DNA of 58,971 nucleotides from an uncultured Faecalibacterium sp. (GTDB taxonomy: Bacteria; Bacillota; Clostridia; Oscillospirales; Ruminococcaceae): positions 1 through 58,971 of the forward strand of contig CAKSXW010000005.1 in NCBI GenBank assembly GCA_934518555.1. Reading direction: 5' to 3'. Below are positions 35,089 to 45,116 of this stretch, one piece after another. Position 1 is the stretch's first letter; the number at the start of each line of letters is the position of its first letter. A model generated the notes under the pieces. That model ran no database searches, was not told the origin of the DNA, and saw only the letters and a list, made by a program, of their open reading frames with translations. A program made the position numbers and the translations under genes.

Positions 35089-38000
35089 TCATTCTCCTTT
35101 TTTCGTATCACCCAGCAGCTCCAACAGCTGCTGAGGGTCCATGGAAAGGATCGCCCCGTCTGCCGATCCGGTGACGGTGTCTGCCAGAGACTGCTTGGCC
35201 TGCTGCAGCTCCACGATCTTTTCCTCAATAGTATCCTGTGCAATGAGCTTGTACACCTGCACAGGGTTTTTCTGGCCGATGCGGTAAGCCCGGTCGGTGG
35301 CTTGGTTCTGGGCCGCCAGGTTCCACCAGGGGTCGTAGTGGATCACAATGTCGGCGGCGGTCAGGTTCAATCCGGTGCCTCCGGCTCGCAGGGAGATCAA
35401 AAACACCCCGGCCTCCCCGGCGTTGAACCGCCGCACCAGCTCTGCCCGTACCGGCTTTGGGGTGGAGCCTTGGAGGGTAAAATGGCTTACCCCGGCTTTG
35501 TCCAGCCCCTGGGCCAGCAACTCCAGCATGGAGGTGAACTGGCTGAACAGCAGCACCCGGTGCCCACCCTCTACAGCGGCGGTCACCAGCTCCAGGCAGG
35601 CCTCCAGCTTGGCACTGCCGCCTTCCCAGTTGTCGGCCACCAGCCGGGGGTCGCAGCAGATCTGCCGCAGCCGCATGAGCACCGCAAACACCGCCATTTT
35701 GTCCTCGGGTTTGGCGGCACGCAGCTTTTCCCGGGCGTCCACCACGGCGGCCAGATACAGCTTGCGCTGCTGGGGTTCCAGCTCGATGCGGTGGACATTC
35801 TCGGTCTTGGGGGGCAGCTCCTGCAGCACCTCCGCCTTCATGCGGCGGAGGATAAAGGGCCCGGTCAGCTGGTTCAGCCGCCGCACGGCGTTGGGGTCCT
35901 CCTCCTGCACGATGGGCTTTTCAAACCGGGCGCAAAAGCTCTTGTAAGGGGGCAGATACCCCGGCATCAAAAAGGAGAAGATGCTCCACAGCTCCCCCAG
36001 CCGATTCTCCACCGGAGTGCCCGTAAGGGCAAACCGCACCTGGCTGTTCACCTGGCACACGGCCTTGTACTTTTGGGTGGTGTGGTTCTTGATGGCCTGG
36101 GCCTCGTCCAGGATGCAGGCGTAAAAAGCCTGCTGGCTGTACAGCTCCCCGTCCCGGCGCAGCAGGTCGTAGCTGGTCACCACTAAATCCACCTCTGCCC
36201 ACTGCCGGGCCAGGGCGGCCCGGTGGGCGGCGTCGCCGTCCACGGCCAGGCAGGCCAGCTGGGGGGTGAACTTTTTGCACTCCTCTGCCCAGTTCAGCAC
36301 CAGGGAGGCCGGGCAGACGATGAGGCTGGGCAGGCTTTGGCCGGCCTCTTTTTTGGCCAGCAGATAGCTCAGCACCTGGAGGGTCTTGCCCAGGCCCATG
36401 TCGTCGGCCAGGATGCCCCCCATGCCGTAGCCATCCAGGGTCCGCAGCCAGCGGTAGCCGTCTCGCTGATACTTCCGCAGCACCTGCTGCAGGGAGGAGG
36501 GCGGCGTGTACTCGCTGTCCTTTACGGCGTGGAAGCTGCGGCTGATGCGGCGGAAGGCGTCGTCCCGGCTGAACTGGAGACCGTTCTGCCCGGAAAGGGC
36601 CTGGTCCAGGGTGGGGGCCCGGTACAAAGGCATCTGGGCGTGGCCCTCCTTCAGCTTGGCCCCGGAAAGCTCCAGGGTCTCGTTGAGCTCGTCCAGTCCC
36701 TCCAGGCTGTCGTCCAGCCGCAGCAGGCGGCCGTCCCGGAGGCGGTGGTAGCGTTTTTTCTGGTGCAGAGACTTCAGCAGTTCCTTCAGCTCTGCTGCCG
36801 GGAAGGCCCCGGTGTCCACCTGCAGGTCCAGCACACTGCCCTGGACCGACACCCCCACCGAGATCCGGGGCGGCGGTGCCTGCAGGTTCCGGAACTGATC
36901 CGACAGGTACACCTCTCCCTCTGCCAGCAGGGCCGGGACCCCTTCCTCCAGCAGACGGTACACCTGGTCATCCTCCAGGGCAATGTACTGCCCCGGGGTG
37001 GCAGGGTCCGGGTCCAGGTACGCAGCCAGCAGCCGGGCGGCCCGGGCCTCGGCCCGGGGGTCTCGCAAAAGGCCTGCCGGTTCCGGCCCCCCGGCGGTGA
37101 CCCGGTCCTCTCCGTACAAAAACTCTGCGTGGGCGGCCACGGTGATGCCCCCTTCCCGGGGGGCGTCCAGGTAGAACTGCACCACCGGCTCCAGAGGGAT
37201 CTGGTTCAGCAGCAGCCGCTCCGGGTCCAGGATGGTCAGCTTGCTGCCCAGCTCCGGCAGCACATAGCTGCAAAAGGCGGTGGCGTCGGCACTGGTAAAG
37301 AACAATCGTTTGCCGCACAAGGCCTGCAAGGCCGGCAGCACCCGGGCGCAGGCGGCACGCTGCAATTTCCACAGGGTGTCGTTGCTGAACAGATAATCGT
37401 AGTCCAGCCCGTGCACCGCTCCCAGGGCCGGCTGAGCCTCCACCTCTACGCCGCCCCGGCGGCGTTCCACCGTCATGGTCACCGCAGGCAAGCCCTCCTT
37501 CAGGTCGTAGCCCCCCAGCATCCCGGTGGGGGCGTACAGCTCCACCAGGCTGTCAAAGATTTCTCCCGTAAGGGGCAGGCCCCCGGCAGGGCCCTTTTCC
37601 ACAGCGTAGCTATAGGTACGCACCGTGTTGGTCTCCATGCTCTGCTTGGCGTTTACCTGGCGGCGCAGCAGCTGCAAAAGCTGCCGGGCCTCCGGGTCAA
37701 AGGCCTCCCACCGATGTAGAAAGGCCAGGGTCTTGCCGTAGCGGAACAGCTTGCCCTGCTCCACGGCCTCCAGCAGGTTGGGGATGCTCTTGACCACATA
37801 CTGTCGGCCGTCCCCTTCCGAGATCCGCAGCCGCAGCCAGGGCTGCTCCCCGGGCAACATGGTCAGCTCCGGCTCCAGCCGGGCAAACCCGGTCCGGCGG
37901 AGGGGCTCCGGCTCCTCCATGTCTGCCAGGGCACTGGCCCGGTAGGCATCCAGCAGCTTTCGGGCCTCGTAGTCCGACTCCGGGGCCTCTCCCCTCCACT

Positions 38001-38412
38001 TGCGGCCAAAGAGCATTTCCAGCCCGGAGGAATAGCTGTCCTTCCGGGGGGCCTCCTGGGCTAGGTTCCCGGTGCCCCGGGTCACCCCGGGGATGGCCTC
38101 CGGGGCCGAGGGCTGCGGCGCAGGCTGCCGGGCAGCGTCCTCCAGCAGCAGGGCCCCGATGTGCTTGCAGTAGGTGCCGTCACCGTTCTGGTTATAGGGG
38201 CAGTCGCAGGAGGCACTGACGAAGCTGCCGTTTTCTCGCAGCCACACCTGGGTGTAGTAGCAGTCTGCCCCTTTGCCCTGCACCAGGGCCGACAGATGCC
38301 GCACCCCGTCCTGATTGGTGGTGCAGCTGCTCTGCAGGATCCGGCGGCGGTATTTTTCCGCCCGGGCAAAGACCATTTCCCCCAGCAGCCTGCGGATCTC
38401 CTCTGTGTCCAT
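35089..38412 (-). CDS. SNF2-family helicase with SWIM zinc finger
   Basis: A 1,107-residue DNA-dependent ATPase. Near the N-terminus is a SWIM zinc motif CDC...CKH (about 69-86). A long middle region (about 150-600) corresponds to the bacterial SNF2-associated domain. The SNF2 motor follows: ILADDMGLGKT (about 669-679), DEAQ (about 769), and the C-terminal helicase part with motif VI ATDRAYRIGQ (about 1035). Related bacterial proteins act as RNA polymerase or chromatin-like remodellers; the exact role is not known. Start ATG 38412 has GGGGAGGG upstream. It heads an apparent operon with the M19 dipeptidase and the beta-lactamase-like gene. Confidence 0.95.
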   Translation of the reverse strand: MDTEEIRRLLGEMVFARAEKYRRRILQSSCTTNQDGVRHLSALVQGKGADCYYTQVWLRENGSFVSASCDCPYNQNGDGTYCKHIGALLLEDAARQPAPQPSAPEAIPGVTRGTGNLAQEAPRKDSYSSGLEMLFGRKWRGEAPESDYEARKLLDAYRASALADMEEPEPLRRTGFARLEPELTMLPGEQPWLRLRISEGDGRQYVVKSIPNLLEAVEQGKLFRYGKTLAFLHRWEAFDPEARQLLQLLRRQVNAKQSMETNTVRTYSYAVEKGPAGGLPLTGEIFDSLVELYAPTGMLGGYDLKEGLPAVTMTVERRRGGVEVEAQPALGAVHGLDYDYLFSNDTLWKLQRAACARVLPALQALCGKRLFFTSADATAFCSYVLPELGSKLTILDPERLLLNQIPLEPVVQFYLDAPREGGITVAAHAEFLYGEDRVTAGGPEPAGLLRDPRAEARAARLLAAYLDPDPATPGQYIALEDDQVYRLLEEGVPALLAEGEVYLSDQFRNLQAPPPRISVGVSVQGSVLDLQVDTGAFPAAELKELLKSLHQKKRYHRLRDGRLLRLDDSLEGLDELNETLELSGAKLKEGHAQMPLYRAPTLDQALSGQNGLQFSRDDAFRRISRSFHAVKDSEYTPPSSLQQVLRKYQRDGYRWLRTLDGYGMGGILADDMGLGKTLQVLSYLLAKKEAGQSLPSLIVCPASLVLNWAEECKKFTPQLACLAVDGDAAHRAALARQWAEVDLVVTSYDLLRRDGELYSQQAFYACILDEAQAIKNHTTQKYKAVCQVNSQVRFALTGTPVENRLGELWSIFSFLMPGYLPPYKSFCARFEKPIVQEEDPNAVRRLNQLTGPFILRRMKAEVLQELPPKTENVHRIELEPQQRKLYLAAVVDAREKLRAAKPEDKMAVFAVLMRLRQICCDPRLVADNWEGGSAKLEACLELVTAAVEGGHRVLLFSQFTSMLELLAQGLDKAGVSHFTLQGSTPKPVRAELVRRFNAGEAGVFLISLRAGGTGLNLTAADIVIHYDPWWNLAAQNQATDRAYRIGQKNPVQVYKLIAQDTIEEKIVELQQAKQSLADTVTGSADGAILSMDPQQLLELLGDTKKGE

Positions 38413-38503
38413 TCCATTGCCCTCCCCTCGTTTGGTCCTATTCTATAAAGATACCCCTTCCGGCTCCGGGATGCAAGGGCAAACCGGCCTTTTGCCGCAA
38501 AAA

Positions 38504-38534
38504 AATACCGCCCTCTGCACAAGAGAGCGGTATT
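38504..38534 (-). terminator. Terminator after the DtxR/MntR-type regulator
   Basis: AATACCGC (38504-38511) pairs with GCGGTATT (38527-38534); on the minus strand TTTTTT follows. Confidence 0.82.
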
Positions 38535-38551
38535 CAGAGTATCTTTGGGGT

Positions 38552-38941
38552 TCACTCTGCCTTGGGGGCATCGGTATCCTGGCTGCGAGCCTTTTCCCGG
38601 ATCTTTTCCAGGGTCTGCTCACTGAGGATGTGCTCTGCCTTGCAGGCGTCCTCGGCTGCGGTCTTTTCGTCCACGCCCAACTGCATAAAGAAGTGGGTCA
38701 GCAGCTGATGGCGGCTGTAGATGCGCTGGGCGATCTCCAGCCCCGGCTCCAGCAGGGTCAGGTTGCCCTCGCCGTCCACCGCGATATAGCCGTTCTCCCG
38801 CAGCTTTTTCATGGCGATGCTCACGCTGGCCTTGGTAAAGCCCAGCTCATTGACCACGTCAATGGAGCGTACTTTCCCCATGCGCTGGGTCAGCATCAGA
38901 ATGGTTTCAAGATAATCTTCTGCGGATTGGTGGATCTGCAT
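38552..38941 (-). CDS. Metal-dependent regulator of the DtxR/MntR family
   Basis: A 129-residue winged-helix regulator of Mn2+ or Fe2+ homeostasis. N-terminal DNA-binding domain SAEDYLETILMLTQ and VSIAMKKLRENGYI (about 6-55), then the metal-binding/dimer region (RHQLLTHFFMQLGVDEKTAAEDACKAEH, His and Glu/Cys ligands, about 78-105). It lacks the SH3-like third domain, as in MntR. Start ATG 38941 has AGGAGG upstream. Monocistronic. No metal transporter gene lies in the window, so its targets are elsewhere. Confidence 0.9.
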   Translation of the reverse strand: MQIHQSAEDYLETILMLTQRMGKVRSIDVVNELGFTKASVSIAMKKLRENGYIAVDGEGNLTLLEPGLEIAQRIYSRHQLLTHFFMQLGVDEKTAAEDACKAEHILSEQTLEKIREKARSQDTDAPKAE

Positions 38942-39022
38942 GGTTCGTCGGCCTCCTGCCTTGTTTCCCGGCCTTGCGGGGTATTCCAGCCCAGGTGCAG
39001 CGCACCCCGGCTTGTAAGATAC

Positions 39023-39051
39023 AGGATATCACACTTTGGCCGGATGTGCAA
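39023..39051 (-). promoter_or_regulatory. Promoter of the DtxR/MntR-type gene
   Basis: On the minus strand TTGCAC (39051-39046), 17 bases, TATCCT (39028-39023), about 80 bases before the start codon. Confidence 0.55.
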
Positions 39052-39156
39052 GCAATTGGCGGCAAGTTTCTTCAAACAAACCAGGGTTTTCCTCCACAAA
39101 ACTGCTGTTTTGCTCTTTTGGGCCCCGGTGCATTTTGTGCAAAGAGAATAAAAGCC

Positions 39157-39714
39157 TCAGCCTTTCTGGGCCAGATAGGCCGCCGGGCCGGTCTGGTACA
39201 GGTCGCCGCCCTGGGCATCCAGGATCACCGTCAGGGGCATATTCTTTACGGTCAGGCGGCGCACAGCCTCACAGCCCAGGTCCGGCCAGGCAATCACTTC
39301 CAGGCTCTGTACGCTCTGGGCCATCAGGGCCCCGGCACCCCCCAGGGCTGCCAGATACACTGCCCCGTTGCGGACCACGGCATCCTTTACCGCCTGGTCC
39401 CGTTTGCCCTTGCCGATCATGATCTTGTTGCCCAGGTCCAGCAGCCGGGGGCTCATGGCGTCCATGCGGCCGCTGGTGGTGGGGCCAGCGGAGCCAATGA
39501 CCTGGCCCGGACGCTCCGGGGTGGGGCCCACGTAGTAGATGGCACTGCCCTCCAGTTCAAAGGGCAGGGTCTGGCCCTGGTCCAGGGCCTCCATCATCCG
39601 CTTATGGGCCTGGTCCCGGGCGGTGTACACCACGCCGGACAGCAGCACCGTGTCCCCGGCCTTCAGGGCAGCCAGGTCCTGGGCGGTGCAGGGGGTCGTC
39701 AGTTTGTATTCCAT
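39157..39714 (-). CDS. Class I fumarate hydratase, beta subunit
   Basis: A 185-residue subunit equivalent to the C-terminal half of E. coli class I fumarase (or the L-tartrate dehydratase beta chain). It carries the SGVVYTARDQAHKR segment (about 27-40), GPTTSGRMD and GKGKRD. With the alpha subunit it hydrates fumarate to malate. ATG 39714 is favoured over the ATG at 39720 because AGGAGG then has normal spacing. It follows the alpha subunit gene by 12 bases. The tartrate dehydratase alternative is less likely beside malic enzyme. Confidence 0.9.
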   Translation of the reverse strand: MEYKLTTPCTAQDLAALKAGDTVLLSGVVYTARDQAHKRMMEALDQGQTLPFELEGSAIYYVGPTPERPGQVIGSAGPTTSGRMDAMSPRLLDLGNKIMIGKGKRDQAVKDAVVRNGAVYLAALGGAGALMAQSVQSLEVIAWPDLGCEAVRRLTVKNMPLTVILDAQGGDLYQTGPAAYLAQKG

Positions 39715-39726
39715 GGTCATCCCTCC

Positions 39727-40566
39727 TTACAGTTCCCCACTGGCACGGCGTGTAACGTGGCAGGAAACGTTTACTGCCACCGGCAGGCCTGCCACATGGG
39801 TGGGCATCTGCTCAATGGCCAGGCCCAGGCAGGTGGTCTTGCCGCCAAAGCCCTGGGGCCCGATGCCCAGTTCGTTGATGGCGGTCAGCAATTCCTGCTC
39901 CAGCTGGGCGTAGTAGGGGTCCGGGTTGGGCACATCCAGGGGCCGCAGCAGAGCCTTTTTGGCCAGGTAGGCCACCTTGTCAAAGCTGCCGCCTACGCCG
40001 ATGCCCAGCACGATGGGCGGGCAGGGGTTGGAGCCAGCCTGCTTTACGGTGTCCACCACAAACTGTTTAAAGCCCTCCACCCCGTCGGCAGGCTTCAGCA
40101 TCTGGATGCGGCTCATGTTCTCGCTGCCAAAGCCCTTGGGGGCCACGGTGATGCGGCAGCCCTCCCCGTCCACCAGGTGGACGGTAATGGCGGCAGGGGT
40201 GTTGTCCCCGGTGTTGCCCCGGCGCAGGGGGTCTGCCACGATGCTCTTCCGCAGGTAGCCGTCGGTGTAGCCCCGGCGCACGCCCTCGTGGATGGCGGCC
40301 TCAAAGCTGCCGTCGATGTGCACATCGGTGCCCAGCTCCACGAACACGCAAGCCATGCCGGTGTCCTGGCAGATGGGCAGGCCCTGCTGCTGGGCGGCAC
40401 CCAGGTTGGACCACAGCAGGTCCAGGGTGTTTTTGGCCAGGGGCCAGGGCTCCTGCTGCCGGGCTTTGTCCAAAGCCTGCTCCACGTCCCGGGGCAGCTG
40501 GGTGTTGGCCTGGATGCAGAGCCGGGCCACGGTATCGGTAATGGCCTGTGCAGAAATGGTCCTCAT
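39727..40566 (-). CDS. Class I fumarate hydratase, alpha subunit
   Basis: A 279-residue subunit with the 4Fe-4S cluster of oxygen-sensitive class I fumarases. Cysteines in LPICQDTGMA (about 66), SNPCPPIV (about 181) and GGKTTCLG (about 241) are the likely ligands; RKSIVADPLRRGNTGDNTPA is a family hallmark. Start ATG 40566 has GGAGG upstream. It lies 15 bases downstream of malic enzyme, so fumarate, malate and pyruvate are linked in one operon. Confidence 0.93.
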   Translation of the reverse strand: MRTISAQAITDTVARLCIQANTQLPRDVEQALDKARQQEPWPLAKNTLDLLWSNLGAAQQQGLPICQDTGMACVFVELGTDVHIDGSFEAAIHEGVRRGYTDGYLRKSIVADPLRRGNTGDNTPAAITVHLVDGEGCRITVAPKGFGSENMSRIQMLKPADGVEGFKQFVVDTVKQAGSNPCPPIVLGIGVGGSFDKVAYLAKKALLRPLDVPNPDPYYAQLEQELLTAINELGIGPQGFGGKTTCLGLAIEQMPTHVAGLPVAVNVSCHVTRRASGEL

Positions 40567-40581
40567 GTCTGGTCCCTCCGG

Positions 40582-41754
<1,173 letters not shown>

Positions 41755-42017
41755 GGTCTTTCTCCTCCGTTCTTACAAAAGGCTTTCCCACAGGGAAAAG
41801 GCTCATACAATTTTATTGTAGCAGATGCGCCGGGGCATTTCCACCGGTTTTGCCGGGTTTTGCAGGGCTTGGCAGGCAAAAGTGTGACGTTCTGCCCCGG
41901 GCTATTTGTGGAATTTTCGCAAAAAACTTTCCTTTTCTCGTTTTATCCGATATAATAAAAAGGTATCTTTTATCTGAAGCAGCCGCTCCCGGCGGCTTTT
42001 TTACAGGAGGTCTTTTC

Positions 42018-43187
42018 TTGAAACATTCTACCAAAACCCTGCTCTGCGTGCTTTTGGCCGTTGCGGCGGCGGCCTGCATCATTGCAGCCTGCTTTGCCCT
42101 GACCAAAAAGCAGAATTCTTCGTCCGCTTCCTCTGCCGCTTCCACCGCCCCCACCCAGTCGACATACGGCACCGTGGACAGCTTTGACTACCAGAACTTT
42201 ACCTACAGCGACGGCCTGGACGAAAATGGCTACCGCACCGGCATCCGTGCCCTGGACTATGTGACCCTGCCGGAAAATGTTGCCGCCCTGCCCCTGAGCA
42301 AGGCGGACGTGGAGCCTTCCAGTGAGGCGGTCCAGAGCCAGATCGACAGCCTGCTGAGCCAGTACAGCACCACCCAGACCGTTACCGGACGGGCCGCTCA
42401 GAACGGCGATACCGTAAACATCGACTATGCCGGTGCTGTGGATGGGGTGGCCTTTACCGGCGGCACCTACCAGGGCTTTGACCTGACCCTGGGCAGCGGC
42501 CAGTTCATCGACGGCTTTGAGGACCAGGTGGTGGGCCACCAGATCGGGGATGTTTTCGATGTTACCGTCACCTTCCCCGAGGGCTACAACGACTCCACCG
42601 ACGCCGAGGGCAACACCGTGGTGCTCAGCGGCAAAAAGGCCGTGTTCAGCGTGACCCTCAACTCCATCTCCGAGCCTGTGACCCCGGAGCTGACCGACCA
42701 GTGGGTGGACAGCACCTTTGGCACCAGCGATGACGTGCACACCGTGGAGGAGCTGAAGGCCTTTTTCTCCAGTGCCCTCTACGACCAGAACCTGGAGGAC
42801 GCCATTATGGACGCCCTGCTGGACACCGCCACTTTCAAGGATGTGCCCAAACAGATCTCTGACTACTACATCCGTATGTTCCTGAACTACTACGGCCAGC
42901 TGGCCACCTACTACAGCACCGACCTGAACACCCTGGCCCAGGCCCAGGGCTACACCAGTGCCGACGCCATGCTGGGGGCCTCTGATTCCGTGATCACCCA
43001 CCTGTCCAAGCAGGACCTGCTGTACCAGGCCATTGCCGAAGCCCAGGGCATCCAGCCCACCCAGGAGCAGCTGGACGCTGCCACTGCCTCCTACTCCGGC
43101 TCCTCCTACGGCGACAACTTTATCCACCAGACCGCCCTGCAGACGGCTGTGATGGAGTGGCTCAAGACCAACGCCGTGGTGTCCTAA
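42018..43187 (+). CDS. Exported trigger factor-like FKBP peptidyl-prolyl isomerase
   Basis: A 389-residue protein with a basic N-terminus and a hydrophobic run (about 5-28) that serves as a signal anchor or lipoprotein signal (Cys in the run), then a Ser/Ala-rich linker. A FKBP-type domain follows (about 130-220: NIDYAGAVDGVAFTGGTYQG, GFEDQVVGHQIGD), then a helical trigger-factor C-terminal domain (about 225-389). Cytoplasmic trigger factor has an N-terminal ribosome-binding domain; here it is replaced by the export sequence. The start is TTG 42018 with AGGAGG at 42005-42010; a TATAAT at 41951-41956 is the likely -10. It probably folds secreted proteins at the outer face of the membrane. Confidence 0.88.
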   Translation: MKHSTKTLLCVLLAVAAAACIIAACFALTKKQNSSSASSAASTAPTQSTYGTVDSFDYQNFTYSDGLDENGYRTGIRALDYVTLPENVAALPLSKADVEPSSEAVQSQIDSLLSQYSTTQTVTGRAAQNGDTVNIDYAGAVDGVAFTGGTYQGFDLTLGSGQFIDGFEDQVVGHQIGDVFDVTVTFPEGYNDSTDAEGNTVVLSGKKAVFSVTLNSISEPVTPELTDQWVDSTFGTSDDVHTVEELKAFFSSALYDQNLEDAIMDALLDTATFKDVPKQISDYYIRMFLNYYGQLATYYSTDLNTLAQAQGYTSADAMLGASDSVITHLSKQDLLYQAIAEAQGIQPTQEQLDAATASYSGSSYGDNFIHQTALQTAVMEWLKTNAVVS

Positions 43188-43209
43188 GCACCTTTCCTGC
43201 AAACTGCAA

Positions 43210-43247
43210 AAGCCCCGTTCCGTGTCTCGCGGAACGGGGCTTTTTTC
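43210..43247 (+). terminator. Terminator after the trigger factor-like gene
   Basis: AAGCCCCGTTCCG (43210-43222, approximately) pairs with CGGAACGGGGCTT (43230-43242), followed by TTTT. It also lies downstream of the convergent alkaline phosphatase. Confidence 0.9.
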
Positions 43248-43273
43248 AGGTCCGGGCCAGGCCGGGGCAGTTT

Positions 43274-44812
43274 TTACTGCACCCCGGTGAGCTCAGCCAG
43301 CTTGTGGTAGATCTCGGTGTTGTCGTAGACGCCGCCAAACTTTTCAGCTCCCACGCCCAGGGCGTAGAGGTTCACCATGGCACCGGTGTGGGCATAGGTG
43401 GTGTGGTCCATGCCGGACTTGTGGTTGATGGTGTGGCAGACCGCCATGCTGAAGGGGATGTAGGTGCCGTAGAGCTCGTAATCCTGCTGGCTCATCTTGC
43501 TCTGGCTGGAGGAGCCCACCTGCAACGTGCGCTCATAAGCAGTCCGCAGGTTCTGCACCTCGTAGTCGGTGAGCAGCAGTTTGCCGGCCTTGGCGGCATC
43601 GGGGTCCGTAGGCAGGGTCAGGCCAAAGAGATTCTTCACATCCTGCATGGCAGTCTCAAAGGGGGTCTTGTTGGCCATGTAGCCCTCCACATAGGTGGAA
43701 TCGAACTTGGCGTAGGACATCTTCTGGTGGGCCAGGTTGGTCAGGAAGGTGTCGTAGTTGGTGGTCTTATAACCGATGGCCATGCCGCCGGTCTCGTGGT
43801 CGGCCGTTACCAGGATCAGGGTCTCGGTGGGGTGGGCCTTGTAGAAGTCCACCGCAGCCTGCACAGCGTTGCTCATCTCCAGCACATCGTGGATGGAGGC
43901 TGCGGCGTCGTTGGCGTGGCAGGCCCAGTCGATCTTGCCGCTCTCAGTCATGAGGAAGAAGCCCTTGCGGTTGTTCAGCAGCTCAATGCCCTTCTTGACG
44001 TAATCCGTCAGCTGCCACTCGCCGTTGGCAGCGTCCATGGCGTAGTTCATGGACTTGCCATCTGCCAGGTTCTGGGCAATGATCAGGGTCTTGCCTGCAC
44101 CGGCAGTCAGAGCCGCTGCGTCTGCCTGGGTGGTCACCACGTTGTATCCGGCACTGGCAGCCACCGCATGGTTATCGGGGCCGGTGCCGTCCCCCTTCAC
44201 CTTCTGGAACTCGCCGCCGGCAAAGTACTCAAAACCGGACTTGGCCAACTCCACGCCGATCTCGTAGTAGTTCTTCCGGGTCTTTTGATGGGCGTAGAAG
44301 GCGGCAGGGGTGGCGTGGTCGATGTTGACGGTGGACACCACGCCTACCTTGTAGCCCTTCTGGCCATGGAGCTTTTCTGCAATGGTCTCATAGGGCACGT
44401 CCCGGGTGCCGGGACACATATTGATGACGCCGCTCTCGGTCTTGTGGCCGGTGGCGATGGAGGTGGCGGTGGAAGCAGAGTCCGGGCAGAAGGAGGTGCT
44501 GTCGTAGGTGGTCACGCTGCCCACCCGGGGGAAGGAAGTAAAGCTCAGGTCGGCCTCGGTCACAGCACCCTTGTTGTCCACGGTGCCCTTGTAGAACCGG
44601 GCGGACTGGATCTGAGCAGTGCCCATGCCGTCACCGATGAACAGGAAGATGTACTTGGGCTTCTTCAGCAGGCAGTTTTCTTCCTCGGTCTGGGCAGCAG
44701 CGGCATCAGGGGCAGCGGCGTGGGCGGCAGGGGCAGCAGCCATCATGCCCATGGCAGAGGCCACGGCACTGGCCTTCAGGAAGCTGCGGCGAGAAATTTT
44801 ATCGTTTTTCAT
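43274..44812 (-). CDS. Alkaline phosphatase with Tat signal
   Basis: A 512-residue secreted metallo-phosphatase of the PhoA family. The N-terminus has a twin-arginine motif SRRSFLK (7-13), a hydrophobic run and AHA as likely cleavage site. Active-site elements: IGDGMG (about 57-62, metal Asp), DSAST (nucleophile Ser about 109), KIDWACHAND (about 282), TADHETGG (about 334) and the late His in HTTYAHTGA (about 470). Length agrees with bacterial PhoA-type enzymes. Start ATG 44812 has AGAGGAT upstream; the longer frame covers the promoter region. The 304-base spacer to the divergent HAD gene contains a possible minus-strand -10 TAGAAT (44882-44877) and the symmetric promoter at 45039-45088. Confidence 0.93.
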   Translation of the reverse strand: MKNDKISRRSFLKASAVASAMGMMAAAPAAHAAAPDAAAAQTEEENCLLKKPKYIFLFIGDGMGTAQIQSARFYKGTVDNKGAVTEADLSFTSFPRVGSVTTYDSTSFCPDSASTATSIATGHKTESGVINMCPGTRDVPYETIAEKLHGQKGYKVGVVSTVNIDHATPAAFYAHQKTRKNYYEIGVELAKSGFEYFAGGEFQKVKGDGTGPDNHAVAASAGYNVVTTQADAAALTAGAGKTLIIAQNLADGKSMNYAMDAANGEWQLTDYVKKGIELLNNRKGFFLMTESGKIDWACHANDAAASIHDVLEMSNAVQAAVDFYKAHPTETLILVTADHETGGMAIGYKTTNYDTFLTNLAHQKMSYAKFDSTYVEGYMANKTPFETAMQDVKNLFGLTLPTDPDAAKAGKLLLTDYEVQNLRTAYERTLQVGSSSQSKMSQQDYELYGTYIPFSMAVCHTINHKSGMDHTTYAHTGAMVNLYALGVGAEKFGGVYDNTEIYHKLAELTGVQ

Positions 44813-45038
44813 TGCAATATCCTCTCTTTCAGGGGCCTGACCCCAGGCCCGTTGTGCATCCTTTGGGAACAGCTTTATTCTAGCGCACCCCACCGCCCAG
44901 CGAAACCAGACCCCTGCAAAACCCCGGTAAAACCCTTGTGCGGCCCCGGCCCTTTGGGTAAAAAAGCAGTAAGACGCCGTAAAGTTCCGGCACTGCCGGG
45001 GGTGTGGGCCGCATTTTCCACAAACATTTCCCCAAGGG

Positions 45039-45088
45039 TTGAAAACATCGCCGGGTTCATTGTACAATAGGGAATGCAAGCAAACCAA
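45039..45088. promoter_or_regulatory. Symmetric divergent promoter pair sharing a palindromic -10
   Basis: The 10-bp palindrome ATTGTACAAT (45059-45068) provides TACAAT on both strands. Plus strand: TTGAAA (45039-45044), 18 bases, TACAAT, 48 bases before the HAD gene. Minus strand: TTGGTT (45088-45083), 18 bases, TACAAT (45064-45059), facing alkaline phosphatase with a leader of about 240 bases. The rest of the spacer 44813-45116 shows nothing else I can name. Confidence 0.55.
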
Positions 45089-45116
45089 ACCCCTTGAACA
45101 GAAAGAGGATAACGAT

